Below, one piece after another: positions 45,113-58,430 of a stretch of 64,000 bases of DNA. Both the position numbers and the translations under genes were made by a program. The notes beneath the pieces are model-generated. The model saw nothing but the letters and a program-made list of their open reading frames with translations. It did not search any database and was not told the origin of the DNA. This DNA comes from Ipomoea triloba. Lineage: Eukaryota; Streptophyta; Magnoliopsida; Solanales; Convolvulaceae. The stretch lies in the NCBI RefSeq assembly GCF_003576645.1, contig NC_044925.1:12916312-12980311 (forward strand). Direction: 5' to 3'. Numbering within the stretch: position 1 is the stretch's first letter; every line of letters begins with the position of its first letter.

Positions 45113-47672
45113 TAGTTCACGGAAAAGATTTGTTATAATATTTTAAAAATATTTAGATCGATATACAATTATATAAATTATAACATCGAATATTATATAG
45201 CGCAATTGATAATATTGGCTGGATCAATTTTGTTTTCTGATGTTTTCCTTGCTTGAATTAGAGCAAATAATTGTCCAATTACTCATGCAATGCACGGATA
45301 AATTTTTTTATTATATATTTAGATAATAAAAATAAAGATGAAATTATAAAAAAATTCTAATATTGAACGTGTACATTTATTTTATTATAAGATTAGTGTA
45401 AAAGTATTACTCAATTAATTGAATAATATATGACTTGTTTGTCTACAATTATCTTAAAAATATCGATATGTAATATGACTTATGTAATTATATTATTACT
45501 AAAAAAAATATGAAAAAAATGAGAAATAATTTAATTATAACTATTATAAAAATAAATTCAACGACCAACGATTATCTTAATTACCATAATAATTATTAGG
45601 CAATTATTATTACTCAATTACACTAATATATGTGCAATTATACTTTATACCTTAAGTATATTCATTTTCACCATATCGCATTTAGTTTTCCTTCATCCTC
45701 CATATTTTAATGAATTAATTTACATTATTATAAAAATCTAAAAACCCATGTTTAATTAATTTTTTAAAGTTTAAATAATTTAAAGTTTTCAAAATGAACG
45801 TGTAATTAAATTTTTTTTAAGTTTTTTAAAAATAATTTTCAGGCAGTTAGTAATATCCTTTTCCTTTTTTATAATTTGCCTAATTTCCGTTTCCTTTTCG
45901 ATTAGGAACTTTTTATATTTTCACTCAATTGGTAAACTCGATTTTCTTTTTCATTTTATCTGTACTATTGTTTGGGCGGCAATTTTACAAAGGAAGATTT
46001 TATTTTTATTAATAGTAATATATATAAGTATTCGAATTATTATTATTGGTGTAAATAATAATTAATAAATTCTAGTTTTCTTATAAAATTAAGTAAAATT
46101 TGTTTCCATTATTCTCACAATTATAATGATTTAATTATTCTCGGAACTTGAGAAATAAAAATTTTTTAACAATTAAACTTTATTAATTTTTTATCACTTA
46201 ATTAATAATATTAGTTTGTGCGGGAAAGTTGAAGGTGAAAATTTTACTTTTATTAATAGTATTGATTGATACGTGAATACAGAAACAATATTACCAATTA
46301 ATAGATATTAGTTAATTTCCATTTTATATTTTCTTACCAAAAAAGCTTATTAATTATTTGACAAATAAAATATTTAATTAATTGACTACAAAAGTTTAGA
46401 GTGGAAAAATGAAATAGGAGAATTTTACTTTTATATATAGTATAGAAGTATAGATTATTCAGTAAATTATGGACCCTTTTTTTATTTTATTTTCTATTGT
46501 TTCCTCAATAAATTTTCATTTTCTATTATTTGGACAAAAGTGGTTGGACGGGAAAACACGAAATGGAAATTTTGTTAGGATTTTCCTTTTTATTAGTAAC
46601 CTTATTATTATTAGTCAGTTTCCTGATAAGTTAATTTCGTTTTGTTTTCTATTTTTTCTCGTAAGTTAATTTTGTTTCCTTTTCATAGCATGTAAGGACT
46701 ATAAAGAATCACTTCTGCAATACCCTGCCACAATTACACGTACACGTACGTATTCATCACAAACCTATGAGCTTATATATAAATACATTAAGTTATATGA
46801 TTCATAGCCTGCATGAAAACTCACCTAAATTCGAGAATCTCTGTAAGAATACCTAGACATTTCTCTCAAGCATTGATAACTTGAAACATCAATCAATAAA
46901 GGCTAAAGCTTTTAACAGGTAAACCTTAGTTTCAAAATATAAAAGGCTCAACAGACTCCATGTTCACTGTATTATAATCCAAAGATAAGTCAGACCAGTC
47001 TTTGAGATCAGTTGTCAGTTTAGAACAGTAAAAACAAGAACTTGAATGCTAAGCCATTTCTCCACCATTTCAATGGAATCCGAGTAACTGATTCAATGCT
47101 AGATCATTCACGTATATACAAAAATAAATCACATAAAAAGGACTTAAAAAAAAAAAGACCCATCTTTAAACATATGCATACATGTTACTACCCACGAAAG
47201 GCGTGCTAATAAACATATGCATACATGTGGGAAACTTAGAAATTAGAAAGAAAACCGAGAGAGAATACAGACCAATGGAAATGTTAATGGCGACGACGAT
47301 TGAGACCGGGAATGACAATAGCGATCCACCATTCTTGGAAAAAACCTTAGAGAGAGAATCCAATTCTTGAATCTCTTTAGTAGTGCACAGGGGGAAGGCA
47401 AGCTCAAGTTCGATCCTATCATTTTATATATAGGTCTAGCGTAGGGATCCTTTTTTTATTTGCAGGCAATTAGTAATTATCATTTCCTTTTTTAATTTTC
47501 ATTTTCTAGCATTAATAATTAATTTCTGTTTTCTTTTTCATTTTCAATCAATTAGGGATCTTTTATTTATTTATTTATTTATTTATAGTCAATTAGTGAT
47601 TTTCGTTTCCTTTTTCATTTTCTATCAATTAGGTGCCAATTAAGGCACAAATATAGATAGGAGTAATATCAA

Positions 47673-47719
<47 letters not shown>

Positions 47720-48178
47720 CATTTCTTTTTTCATTTTCTAACAATTAGATAGATATATATAGATTATAATTAATATTATTCAATCAATTATAATTATTAT
47801 TATTCTATTATAATAAATAAATTCTATCATAATAATAATTACCATTACCATATTACTATTAACGAATTATACTCAATTATAATTAATATTATTAATATTA
47901 CTCTATATTCTATATTGTTCTATTATTCTATCATAATAAAAATAAATTTTATCATAATAATTACCATTACCAATTATAATTAATATTATTCTTATTCTAT
48001 CATTCTATCATAATAATAATTAATTCTATCATAATAATTACCATAATTACTAATAATGAATTATAACCAATTATAATTAATATTATTCTAAATCATAATA
48101 ATTACCATATTACTAAAATGCCCCTACGTTTGGGCGGAAAAATTTTGGAGAGGATATTGTTTTTATATATAGTATAGA
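45113..48178 (-). mobile_element. Probable Helitron-derived AT-rich segment
   Basis: Minus strand: 5' end TCTATACTATATATAAAAA at 48178, preceded by A. 3' end ...GTGAACTAG at 45113, followed by T. These are Helitron-like termini with the AT-target rule. The terminal hairpin is weak. A second 5'-end-like sequence TCTATACTATATATAAAAG at 46446 and several degenerate relatives (near 46030 and 46250) suggest more than one fragment. A CCGTGCATTGCATGAG-type piece lies near 45300. No Rep/helicase. Part of this segment is repeated after the gap. Confidence 0.4.
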
Positions 48179-48285
48179 TTAATTTCAAAAAAAAAAATCC
48201 AACAAAACATGGTCCAAAAGATCAACATAAACAGAAGACCTAGATAAATTATCACTTCTTACGATGGAGGTGTTTTCATTTGAAT

Positions 48286-48370
<85 letters not shown>
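47144..48370. repeat. Left copy of a 1227-bp exact duplication at an assembly gap
   Basis: Identical by inspection to 48972-50198 (offset 1828), including the A11 tract, all unique sequence, the ATT microsatellite and the TA run. The left contig stops inside the TA run at the gap. See the findings for interpretation. Confidence 0.9.
47676..47718. repeat. (ATT)n microsatellite
   Basis: A pure trinucleotide run of about 14 units, repeated at 49504-49546 in the second copy of the duplicated segment with the same length. Confidence 0.85.
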
Positions 48371-48971
48371 NNNNNNNNNNNNNNNNNNNNNNNNNNNNNN
48401 NNNNNNNNNNNNNNNNNNNNNNNNNNNNNNNNNNNNNNNNNNNNNNNNNNNNNNNNNNNNNNNNNNNNNNNNNNNNNNNNNNNNNNNNNNNNNNNNNNNN
48501 NNNNNNNNNNNNNNNNNNNNNNNNNNNNNNNNNNNNNNNNNNNNNNNNNNNNNNNNNNNNNNNNNNNNNNNNNNNNNNNNNNNNNNNNNNNNNNNNNNNN
48601 NNNNNNNNNNNNNNNNNNNNNNNNNNNNNNNNNNNNNNNNNNNNNNNNNNNNNNNNNNNNNNNNNNNNNNNNNNNNNNNNNNNNNNNNNNNNNNNNNNNN
48701 NNNNNNNNNNNNNNNNNNNNNNNNNNNNNNNNNNNNNNNNNNNNNNNNNNNNNNNNNNNNNNNNNNNNNNNNNNNNNNNNNNNNNNNNNNNNNNNNNNNN
48801 NNNNNNNNNNNNNNNNNNNNNNNNNNNNNNNNNNNNNNNNNNNNNNNNNNNNNNNNNNNNNNNNNNNNNNNNNNNNNNNNNNNNNNNNNNNNNNNNNNNN
48901 NNNNNNNNNNNNNNNNNNNNNNNNNNNNNNNNNNNNNNNNNNNNNNNNNNNNNNNNNNNNNNNNNNNNNNN
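48371..48971. other. Assembly gap (601 N)
   Basis: An unresolved run of N directly after an (AT)n tract. Long open frames reported across it are artefacts. Confidence 0.98.
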
Positions 48972-49500
48972 TTAAAAAAAAAAAGACCCATCTTTAAACA
49001 TATGCATACATGTTACTACCCACGAAAGGCGTGCTAATAAACATATGCATACATGTGGGAAACTTAGAAATTAGAAAGAAAACCGAGAGAGAATACAGAC
49101 CAATGGAAATGTTAATGGCGACGACGATTGAGACCGGGAATGACAATAGCGATCCACCATTCTTGGAAAAAACCTTAGAGAGAGAATCCAATTCTTGAAT
49201 CTCTTTAGTAGTGCACAGGGGGAAGGCAAGCTCAAGTTCGATCCTATCATTTTATATATAGGTCTAGCGTAGGGATCCTTTTTTTATTTGCAGGCAATTA
49301 GTAATTATCATTTCCTTTTTTAATTTTCATTTTCTAGCATTAATAATTAATTTCTGTTTTCTTTTTCATTTTCAATCAATTAGGGATCTTTTATTTATTT
49401 ATTTATTTATTTATAGTCAATTAGTGATTTTCGTTTCCTTTTTCATTTTCTATCAATTAGGTGCCAATTAAGGCACAAATATAGATAGGAGTAATATCAA

Positions 49501-49547
<47 letters not shown>

Positions 49548-50113
49548 CATTTCTTTTTTCATTTTCTAACAATTAGATAGATATATATAGATTATAATTA
49601 ATATTATTCAATCAATTATAATTATTATTATTCTATTATAATAAATAAATTCTATCATAATAATAATTACCATTACCATATTACTATTAACGAATTATAC
49701 TCAATTATAATTAATATTATTAATATTACTCTATATTCTATATTGTTCTATTATTCTATCATAATAAAAATAAATTTTATCATAATAATTACCATTACCA
49801 ATTATAATTAATATTATTCTTATTCTATCATTCTATCATAATAATAATTAATTCTATCATAATAATTACCATAATTACTAATAATGAATTATAACCAATT
49901 ATAATTAATATTATTCTAAATCATAATAATTACCATATTACTAAAATGCCCCTACGTTTGGGCGGAAAAATTTTGGAGAGGATATTGTTTTTATATATAG
50001 TATAGATTAATTTCAAAAAAAAAAATCCAACAAAACATGGTCCAAAAGATCAACATAAACAGAAGACCTAGATAAATTATCACTTCTTACGATGGAGGTG
50101 TTTTCATTTGAAT

Positions 50114-50198
<85 letters not shown>
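48972..50198. repeat. Right copy of the duplicated segment
   Basis: Begins exactly at the end of the N run and matches 47144-48370. It then continues past the TA run into unique sequence (AAGAGATTTAATT). Confidence 0.9.
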
Positions 50199-50203
<5 letters not shown>

Positions 50204-50736
50204 AGATTTAATTTATAAAAATTAATTCCAACCAAAACTTGGTATGAAACCAAATGATCGAATTTATTTATAAAAAAATAAATAAATAACGAAAAGATGG
50301 TTTTTAAATATGAGATTATAAACCCAAACGAGAAAGAAAGAAAGTTCCAAGTCGTGTGCAATCACAACCTCCTTATGTTTAATAATGCTAAGATTTAATA
50401 ATCTCCCAAGGGTGCTAGGACTATTATAGCATTAATCTCCCAGGATAAAATAGATCACGATTTAATATTTGAGCACTCAAACAATTAAGCCTCCATTGAA
50501 TTAGAACAACATGCGAGCACTTCGATGTTTTATCAAGAGAAATGATTTTCGCGGAAGACAGGGGAGAAAATCAACGTACAAAAATTTTGATTGTTCAAAA
50601 TTCAGCATCTCAAAATCTGCGCAACACCTAAGTGTTTATATAGGAGATTATTAAATCTTAGCATTAATATGACACATAAATTCAATTTTTAATAATCGAA
50701 TTATAACGTTCGAAACGATCATACTTAATAATAAGC
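50199..50736. other. Unassigned AT-rich sequence, possible LTR remnant
   Basis: No coding. On the minus strand CTCCTATATAAACACTTAGG (near 50648-50629) looks like a TATA box. The phrase GATTATTAAATCTTAGCATTAATATG occurs inverted/related at about 50385-50440, as in a decayed LTR or inverted-repeat element. Boundaries could not be drawn. Confidence 0.35.
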
Positions 50737-51265
50737 TATTTGTGGGGTCCACTTCCGATTTGAGTCGGGTCACAGTGGATTCGTTTTCTTCATAGTTAGA
50801 CGAAGATATTGATATATTGAACGCTCAAATGGATAATGGGTGAATGGAAAATGAGTTGTCAAAGTAAACCCATTTGAGTTGGAAAATGGAGGGAAAAAGC
50901 TTTAAAATAGCTTTTGTCCCACATTGGTTTGGAAAGTGGGTTTGCACCTCTATTTATACAAGCGTCTTTCTAAAGCTTATTGAATTGTATAGTATAGAGG
51001 CTCTCTCTCGCGCGCAGGGGGGTGAAAATCAAATCCTAAAATGAGCTTGAAAGGGCTTGAGTCGTGTACGCCGGCCCCTGCGGGCACGAATATCGTTCAC
51101 TTGGTACTCCATTGACAGAATGGTTAACTTCTCGTTGTCTCGTCTCGTGTACGATTCAGGTAGTGACCGTTCTGAGTCTTAATTCATCAGTTACGGAATT
51201 AGTTTTTGAATTAATTCCAATTTGTAATTTCAGAACTAATTCTCAGGTACTGGTCTGCTGTTACA
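50737..51265 (+). repeat. 5' LTR (truncated) of the plus-strand copia
   Basis: Matches the 3' LTR from TATTTGTGGGGTCCACTTCC to the end GGTCTGCTGTTACA. It lacks the expected TGTTGGAAAAATGG start. A clear primer-binding site is not visible immediately downstream. Confidence 0.75.
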
Positions 51266-51734
51266 GGGGTTAGGTTACTAGACTGATTTTATTATAAGAT
51301 TAATGCTATGATTTAAATGCTATTTAATCCTTCAACTCCTATACAAGTTGATTGTAGAGTAGCAGCTTTTACACACAACGAAAATCTATTTTCTCTCTCA
51401 ATACACTGCTTTTACTCCTTTCTAGCCAACTATGTTCTTCCCTTGCTCTTGTTTGTTGGGTTCCTTTGTTTGAGTGCTCAAACATTGAACCGTAATACGT
51501 TTTATCCTGGAAAACCTAGGCTACAACGCTCCTATCACCTTGGGAGGTAGCAAATAAGGTTTTAAGGAAAGAATGCTTCGCTAGACTCGTATTAACCACC
51601 TACCAGGAAACCCTTTCATTCTTGTGCTTGTTACTTTTTCAGAAATAATATTTTCGTAGTAATATTTCGTAACAAGCTTAAGAGTTTATTCATATGTTTT
51701 TTCCCCCGTTGATGTCTCTAGTTTACTCAAAAAA

Positions 51735-52690
51735 ATGGAGAACCCCGTAATGCCAAATCACAATGAGAACGAGAATGTTGTTGAGAACAACAATAGTGGG
51801 AACGGCAACAATGTTGCACATTCCCTAGCACTGGTTAACGTTGGTTCACAGGATGGTGTGAGCACCGAGGGGTATTTCCCTACGATGCGGTACCTACGGT
51901 ACCGAGTGGTTCGATTAAAATGCCAGAGAAGTTCACTGGTTCGAACTTCAAGAGGTGGTAGCAAAAGATGTTGTTCTACCTGACAAATCTCGGCTTGACA
52001 CGGTTCTTGACAGAGAGGGTTCCTGAGTTGAAAGAACAGGATCCACAATTTGTGATGGCAGTTGGGTTTTGGAAGGATTCGGACTTCCTTTGCCGGAACT
52101 ATATCCTGAACGGATTGTGTGACGCACTATACGATGTATATCGTAAAATTAGCACAGCGAAGGGACTGTGGGAAGCCTTGGATCATAAGTATAAAAGCGA
52201 GGATGCCGACGTAAAGAAATTTGTTGTTGGACGATTCCTTGACTTTAAAATGGTTGATTCCAAGACCGTGCTAAGTCAAGTTGAGGATTTGCAGTTAATC
52301 TTTGAAGAAATCCGTGATGAGGGCATGGTGATAAGTGAAGCCTTCCAAGTGGCATCTATGATCTACTTGATGCCTCCAAGATAGAAGGACTCCAAAAACT
52401 ACCTTAAGCACAAGCGAAAGGAGATGAACCTAGAGGACCTGATCCAACGACTCAAAATTGAGGAGGGGAATAGGAAGAGTGATGGGAAAGGTCTTGTCAC
52501 TGGTGGCGTTAAGGCAACGTGATGGAGCACGCTCAAAACTCCAAGAAGGATAAACTCCAAGAAGGCTAAGAAGGACAAGCAGACGCTAGGTCCAAAAGGA
52601 GGTGTTACCAAGGCTAAGTTCCATGGTAAGTGTAACAATTGTGGCAAGTCTGGCCACAAGTCATCTAAGTGCAAGGCTCCAAGGAAGAAG
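51735..52690 (+). pseudogene. Copia gag with zinc knuckle (frameshifted)
   Basis: Starts MENPVMPNHNENENVVENNN, then a low-complexity Asn-rich N-terminus and a break at about 51905. It then continues in another frame with FYLTNLGLTRFLTERVPEL, FLCRNYILNGLCDALYDVY and GLWEALDHKYKSEDADVKKF, the gag core (UBN2-type). A stop follows at 52382. Further on is the knuckle CNNCGKSGHKSSKC (near 52632-52673). It would bind and package element RNA if intact. Confidence 0.8.
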
Positions 52691-53670
52691 AACAAGAGTT
52701 CTGAAGCCAGCGTTGTTGGAGATAGCAGTCAGATTGAGGCCGAGATCAGCCTTTCAGCCATAGTGACCGAGGTGAACCTCGTGGGTTCTAACCAGTGCTA
52801 GTGGTTCATCGACATCGGTGCAACAAGGCATTTGTGTTGCAATCGAGAGATGTTCAACACCTTTGAGACCATTGAGGGCGAGAAGGCGTAGACGATGTTC
52901 AACACCTTTGAGACCATTGAGGGCGAGAAGTAAGTGTAGGTATTATACACGAGCGTATGACACCTTACGCACCTCAAAATAGAGTGGTGTTACTGAACGA
53001 AAGAATCATACATTGAAACAGATGATGAATGCGATGCTTATAAGTTCGGGCCTACCTCAAAATATGTCGGGTGAGGCGATTTTGACAAGTAATTACCTTT
53101 TAAATAAGGTACCCTGCAAGAAGCTCGATAAGACCCCTTACGAGCTGTGGAAATGTAGGAAGCCTTCCTACCAATACCTCAAAGTGTGGGGCGTCTTGCC
53201 AAAGTTTTGGTGCCATCACCTAAGAAAATAAAGATAGGTCCAAAGATGGTGGATTGTATCTTTATTGGCTATGCACATAACAGTAGTGCTTATCGGTTCT
53301 TAGTACATGAGTCCCACAATCCGGACGTACATAAGAACACGATAATATAATCAAAGAATTCATCTTTGTTTGAAAATGTATTTCCTTGTAAGTCCAGCGA
53401 GGTACCGAGTACGTCAAAACGAATGTTTGACGAAACTATGGATAATGATAGTGGAGAATCTAAGAAAGAACCCAAGCTCGAGCCTAGACGCAGTAAACGG
53501 GAAAGAGTTGAGAAATCATTTGGTCCTGATGTTCTAGCTTACTTGTTAGAGTATGATTCGAGTACTCTAACTTGTTTATTAAAAAATAAACTGGATTTTC
53601 TATGTTGTTTGATAGAAAATGAGTCTCGATCGTACATAGAAGCCGGTGACTTCTACGGAGGGACCGATGC
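52691..53670 (+). pseudogene. Copia protease and integrase remnants
   Basis: A protease trace, WFIDIGATRHLCCN near 52803 (D-I-G in place of D-S/T-G). The 34-bp stretch GATGTTCAACACCTTTGAGA...GGGCGAGAAG occurs twice (about 52849 and 52894). Most of the GAG-pre-integrase and the DDE core is deleted. The integrase end survives as ERKNHTLKQMMNAMLISSGL and ILTSNYLLNKVPCKKLDKTP. Then comes the linker with PRRSKRERVEKSFGPDVLAY toward the RT. Confidence 0.75.
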
Positions 53671-55162
53671 GAAAAGAGACTATTAAGAGCGAAGTGGATT
53701 CTATTCTTCTGAATCACACTTGGGAACTTATTTATCTTCCTCCGAGTAGTAAACCCTTAGGATCCAAGTAGGTCTTTAAAAGGAAGATGAAACCAGATGG
53801 TTCCATAGAGAAGTATAAGGCTAAGCTTGTAATCAAGAGTTACAGGCAACGCGAGGGCCTTGATTACTTCGACACGTATTCTCCCGTGATGAGAATAAAT
53901 TTCATTAGGATGATACTTGCAATAGTTGCATTGTGGAATTTGGAAGTTCATCAAATGGATGTGAAAACAGCTTTCTTGAATGTCGAATTAGATGAAGAAA
54001 TCTATATGGAACAACCTAAGGGTTTTGTGGTTCCGGGCTAGGAAAAGAAAGTCTGTAAATTGGTTAAATCATTGTATGGTTTAAAACAAGCGCCTAAGCA
54101 ATGGCACGAGATGTTTGACCACGCAATGTTAACCAATTGGTTTAGGATAAACGAGAGTGACAAGTGTGTCTACATTAAGGAAACGATAGACGAGTGTGTC
54201 ATTCTTTGTTTATACGTAGATGATATACTCATCGTTGGTAGTAATGATCAGATAATCAAGTTTACCAAAAACATGTTAAATGCGATATTTGACATGAAGG
54301 ATATGGGTTTGGCTGATTTAATCCTTGAGATTAAAATCATTAGAATACCTGATGGTCATGTGTTGAGTCAATCTCATTATATTGATAAAATCCTTGGGAA
54401 ATTTAACAAGAATGATAATCAAGTAGTTAGGACACCATTTGATACAAACTTTTTACTATCAAAGAATCACGGAGAGTGTATTTCTCAAGTAGAATATGCT
54501 CGGGTTATTGGTAGTTTGATGTATCTTATGAGCTGTACTAGGCCAGATATTGCCTTTGCGGTTAGCAAACTCTGTAGATATACGAGTAACCCTACTGATA
54601 TGCACTAGAAGGCAATAGTAAAGGTTATGAGATACCCCAGGTATACTCGTGACTTTGGACTGCACTATACTAGATATCTTGCTATACTTGAAGGGTATAA
54701 AGACGCTAACTGGATATCGAATATTAAGGACTCTAAGTCCACGAGTGGTTATGTGTTTACACTAGCCGGTGTAGCCGTTGCATGGAAATCTTCTAAACAA
54801 ATAGTGATAGCTAGATCCGCGATGTAATCTGAGCAAATAGCCTTGGACAAATGTTGCGAAGAGGTCGAATGGCTACCCATTTTCTAGAGGATATTCCTAA
54901 TTGGGAAAAACCTATACCTCCAATTTGTGTGCACTGTGATAGTCAAGCCACACTTGGGAGAGTACGGAGTCATATGTATAATGGTAAATCTAGACATATA
55001 CATCATAGACATAATATCATTAAACAACTTCTCACAACATGTGTTGTCTCGGTTGACTACGTAAAGTCAAAAGACAATATAGCAGATCCGCTAATCAAAG
55101 GATTGAGTAAAGAAGTTGTGGAGAAGCTGACACGAGGAATAATTCTAAAGCCCTTGGTATAA
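53671..55162 (+). pseudogene. Copia reverse transcriptase and RNase H (several stops)
   Basis: [79 protein letters not shown], the catalytic LYVDDILIVGSND, and YARVIGSLMYLMSCTRPDIA. RNase [21 protein letters not shown], then a damaged EQIALDKCCEEVEW, and late pieces HIHHRHNIIKQL and VKSKDNIADPLIKGLSKE. In-frame stops lie at about 53769, 54041, 54607 and 54826. The YVDD site is intact but the protein is not. Confidence 0.85.
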
Positions 55163-55721
55163 AAAGTTCTATAGTGGATACCCAACCTAGCTGGCACCTA
55201 GGTTCAATGGGACAACTAAATTATGGAACAGAGCGTGTCACTGTGGGGGTCTCGAACTCTCTACCACTCCTCGTTAAAATAGTGACTCCTGCACGAGGTT
55301 AGCGCATTGATACTTTAATAATTCAAAATGTCAATTGACATGTGTGAGTATGCTAGATACTTGGAAAAGAATCACCTATGTGAGAGAGAAGTGAGGGTCG
55401 CTTCAAACAAAAATTGAATGAGCTCAATTCTTTAGAAACTCTTGCAGAACTAGAGATGGTGACCCACGATCAAAATGGGCACACTCATGAGAATAGAGTG
55501 TGGTTGGGAGGTTCCTGTGTGAGATATGTCATTGTCTACACAAACGGCAGTCGATTCAAAGACATCGCGTTCTATCGTACAGTTAGTAGAGTAAACATAT
55601 CATCACAATGGAAGGTTCAAAGGGTAACACCTACCTATCCTATGCAGGGATCGACTGTTGAACACAGTCGTTTCCGATTTTTAAACAACCCCGAAATTCA
55701 ATTTTCATTCATGTGGGGGAT

Positions 55722-56340
55722 TGTTGGAAAAATGGCATACAATGGCATTTTAAGTGGCTATTTTATGGTACAAATATTTGTGAGGTCCACTTCCGATTTG
55801 AGTCGAGTCAAAGTGGATTCAAGTTCTTCATAGTTAGACGAAGAGATTGATATATTGTACGCTCAAAATGAATAATGAGTGAATGAGAAATTGGTTCTCA
55901 AAGTAGATCCATTTGAATTGGAAAAATGTAGGGAAAAAGTTTTTAAGTAGCTTTTGTCCCACATTGGTTTGGGAAGTCGGTTTGCACCACTATTTATACA
56001 AGAGCCTTTCTATGGCTTATTGAGTTGTATAACATAGAGGCTCTTTCTCGCGCACATGGGGGTGCAAATCAAATCCCAAAAGGCTTGACTCGTGTATGCT
56101 GGCCTCTACGGGTAGATAGCCTTGCGGGCTTAGTTATGCCACATTTTCGTATTTGTTTTCCACACCTGCCATTAGGACGGCTCAGGTTTGGCAGAATGGT
56201 TAACTCCTCGTTGTCTCGTCTCGTGTACGATTCGGGTAGTGACCATTCTGAGTCTTAATTCATTAGTTACGGAATTAATTTTGAATTAGTTCCAATTTTG
56301 AATTTCATAATTAATTCCCAGGTATTGGTCTAATGTTACA
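55722..56340 (+). repeat. 3' LTR (619 bp) of the plus-strand copia
   Basis: TGTTGGAAAAATGGC...GGTCTAATGTTACA. Preceded by the G-rich PPT. Two bases later the Sirevirus-like LTR begins, so the second element landed almost exactly at this LTR's edge. Confidence 0.8.
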
Positions 56341-56342
56341 TG

Positions 56343-58139
56343 TGTTGGTCCCAAGGGGATGGGGTACAAGTCTAGAGGGGGGGGGGTGAATAGACTTGTA
56401 TAAGATTTTGCAAATCTTTTCGACCTCTCGTGTGTATTGAACTTAGGATGTTTAGGTTCGATACCTCACGAGGTGAAGACAAAGTTTTATGCGCAGCGGA
56501 AATGTTATCCCCTTTTAGTTAGCACGAGTTTGAGTTAGTTCGAGAGGTGTGTTTATATGTAGTGCAATCGAGAGGTTAGCGAGAGATAAAAGCAGTAAGT
56601 AAATGCAAGAGAGATTTTTAAGTGGTTCGGCCAACCCGCCTACGTCCACTCTTCTTCCAGAAACTCCCTGGAAGGATTGCACTAAAAACTTCCCTTTTTA
56701 GTACAATATCGAGCGCTTGAGCTTTGATCACGAAGCCCGCCTCAAGCCTCAGGTTTTTCGCCCCGCTTCTTGTTACTCCACCTCTCGAGCACTTGACCTT
56801 TGATCACCAAGCCCGCGTCAAGCCTCAGGATCTTCACAAGACAGCTCCCAGGTTACTCCGCCTCTCCAAGGTCTTTCTCCCCGCTTCCAGCTACTCCACC
56901 TCTCGAGCACTTGACCTTTGATCACCAAGCCCGCGTCAAGCCTCAGGTTTCTTTCACTCGGACAGCTGCCAGGTTACTCCACCTCTCTTGCTTAATCCAA
57001 AGCAAGGTGTTTTTGGTTGTCACAGTTGAATGTAACAGACTCCAATCTGACCACAAGCTATCGTTGAATCAACTTCGATGTAGAGCAGCTTCGGTCACCT
57101 TCTAGATGTATAACAGTTTAAGCTTTGTAACTCTCTCAAACACTAAGATGTGTTTTCTCGCTGTTTTGAATATCAGGATGATATTCCAAGTTAAGCACTT
57201 GCACTTGAACGTTTTAGACAGACACTTCTTAAGAATTTCGAACTTCTTTTCTTTTTAACTCCCCCTTTTTTTTTTTTTGTGTCTTTACGTCCTTATATAT
57301 GAGAGTAGAGGAATAATTCCGTTGGAGGGAAAATTATTCCGTTTGAAATTTGTCTCCCATGCTGATCATGGGTCTTGCATATTTTCAGCATATTTCATGG
57401 AGTGGTGATCTTGTAACTTGAACCTCTTGTCTTGTAGTGAATATTCCATAGTTCACTTTCTTGAGTCCATGCTCCACTTTCGTCTTTTGGTAAAAGTTAC
57501 TCTTTTTATATTCCCATTATTCCTTGTTTGTAGGGAATCAGACCACTTTAGCATTGGTGCACCTTTTGACCGTTTGTGGTGGAAATCTGACGTGTCATCC
57601 ATTTCCGCCCATTTTGAAATCTTCACGTTCGGCACCTCTTCATTATTCCATCTCCATGATATTCTTCTTCTCCAAACTTTAAGTATGACCGTCATTCAGC
57701 TTTGTTGGAGAATTGTTAGTGTATCGAGACCAAGGTTGATATCTTGATCGCTTGATGTCTCGAACTCAAATATCGAGAGGTCTATCTCTCGAACTCTGTT
57801 TATGTCTCGAACTGGATAGCTGTATCGAGAGGTACTACCTCTCGAACTCTGCTTATGTCTCGAGACTTAGTTGATGTCTCGCAGACCCTTATTCCTCCAG
57901 TGTTGTCCCATGCTTTCTTCTGATCTGTCTATATGATTACAACACACGAGACTTCTAAGATGTTCAAACAAATTTACCTCAAGCTTAAATATTTTCCGAG
58001 TTGAGCTCAAAGTTACCCGGTTGTATTTTCGCTCTTGGTTTACTTGTCGAACTTACAGCGTTTTGCCTATGTATCGAGACTTGGGGATTTCTACTTATCA
58101 GTTGGTATCATCAAAACCTATTACATGATGTTCCTAACA
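56343..58139 (-). repeat. 3' LTR (1797 bp) of the Sirevirus-like element
   Basis: Minus strand TGTTAGGAACATC ... CTTGGGACCAACA. Promoter-like TATATAAGG near 57300-57291. Contains about three direct repeats of CACCTCTCGAGCACTTGACC plus TTTGATCACCAAGCCCGCG (about 56715, 56780 and 56900) and many CCTCTCGAAC-type motifs (56540, 57785 and 57837, among others). Confidence 0.8.
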
Positions 58140-58430
58140 ATTTCCCCCTTTTTGATGATGTCAACACTTATACTTACTCTATATGGCTGATTTGATAGAA
58201 AGAATTAACATAGATTTTATTTTTCAGCGCATATGGTAAGTTTGACAAAATACTCTACTGAAACATGAATAATAGAACTCACGCAACACCCCCAGCAAAA
58301 GACATATATATGATTATAAAAGGGAATGTTTACAAAGCAGAGTTTTAGTAGAAAAGTTTAAAAGAAATAAGACCAAGAACAACATAGACATCAATACATT
58401 GAAATAAGATGGAGTTTGGACTACGAGAGC

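Larger units (their letters stand above)
50737..56340 (+). mobile_element. Decayed Ty1/copia retrotransposon with both LTRs
   Basis: Plus orientation. 5' LTR 50737-51265 (its first ~55 bp lost), 3' LTR 55722-56340. Between them are gag, a CCHC knuckle, a protease remnant, a shortened integrase, RT and RNase H, with many stops and frameshifts. The PPT is ATGTGGGGGAT just before the 3' LTR. The two LTRs differ greatly in the region after the TATA-like CTATTTATACAAG, so the insertion is old or one LTR was replaced. Confidence 0.8.

Noticed and set aside
47243..47422. 59-codon minus-strand ORF downstream of a TATATATAAA box, with an alternative hydrophobic reading (FPVSIVVAINISIGLYSLSV)
   Set aside because: It is duplicated only because of the assembly gap and has no recognisable motif. 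It lies in AT-rich, Helitron-like DNA. No downstream exons were found.
48185..49037. Long ORFs with Tyr-Ile repeats spanning the N run
   Set aside because: They consist of microsatellite translation and undetermined bases.
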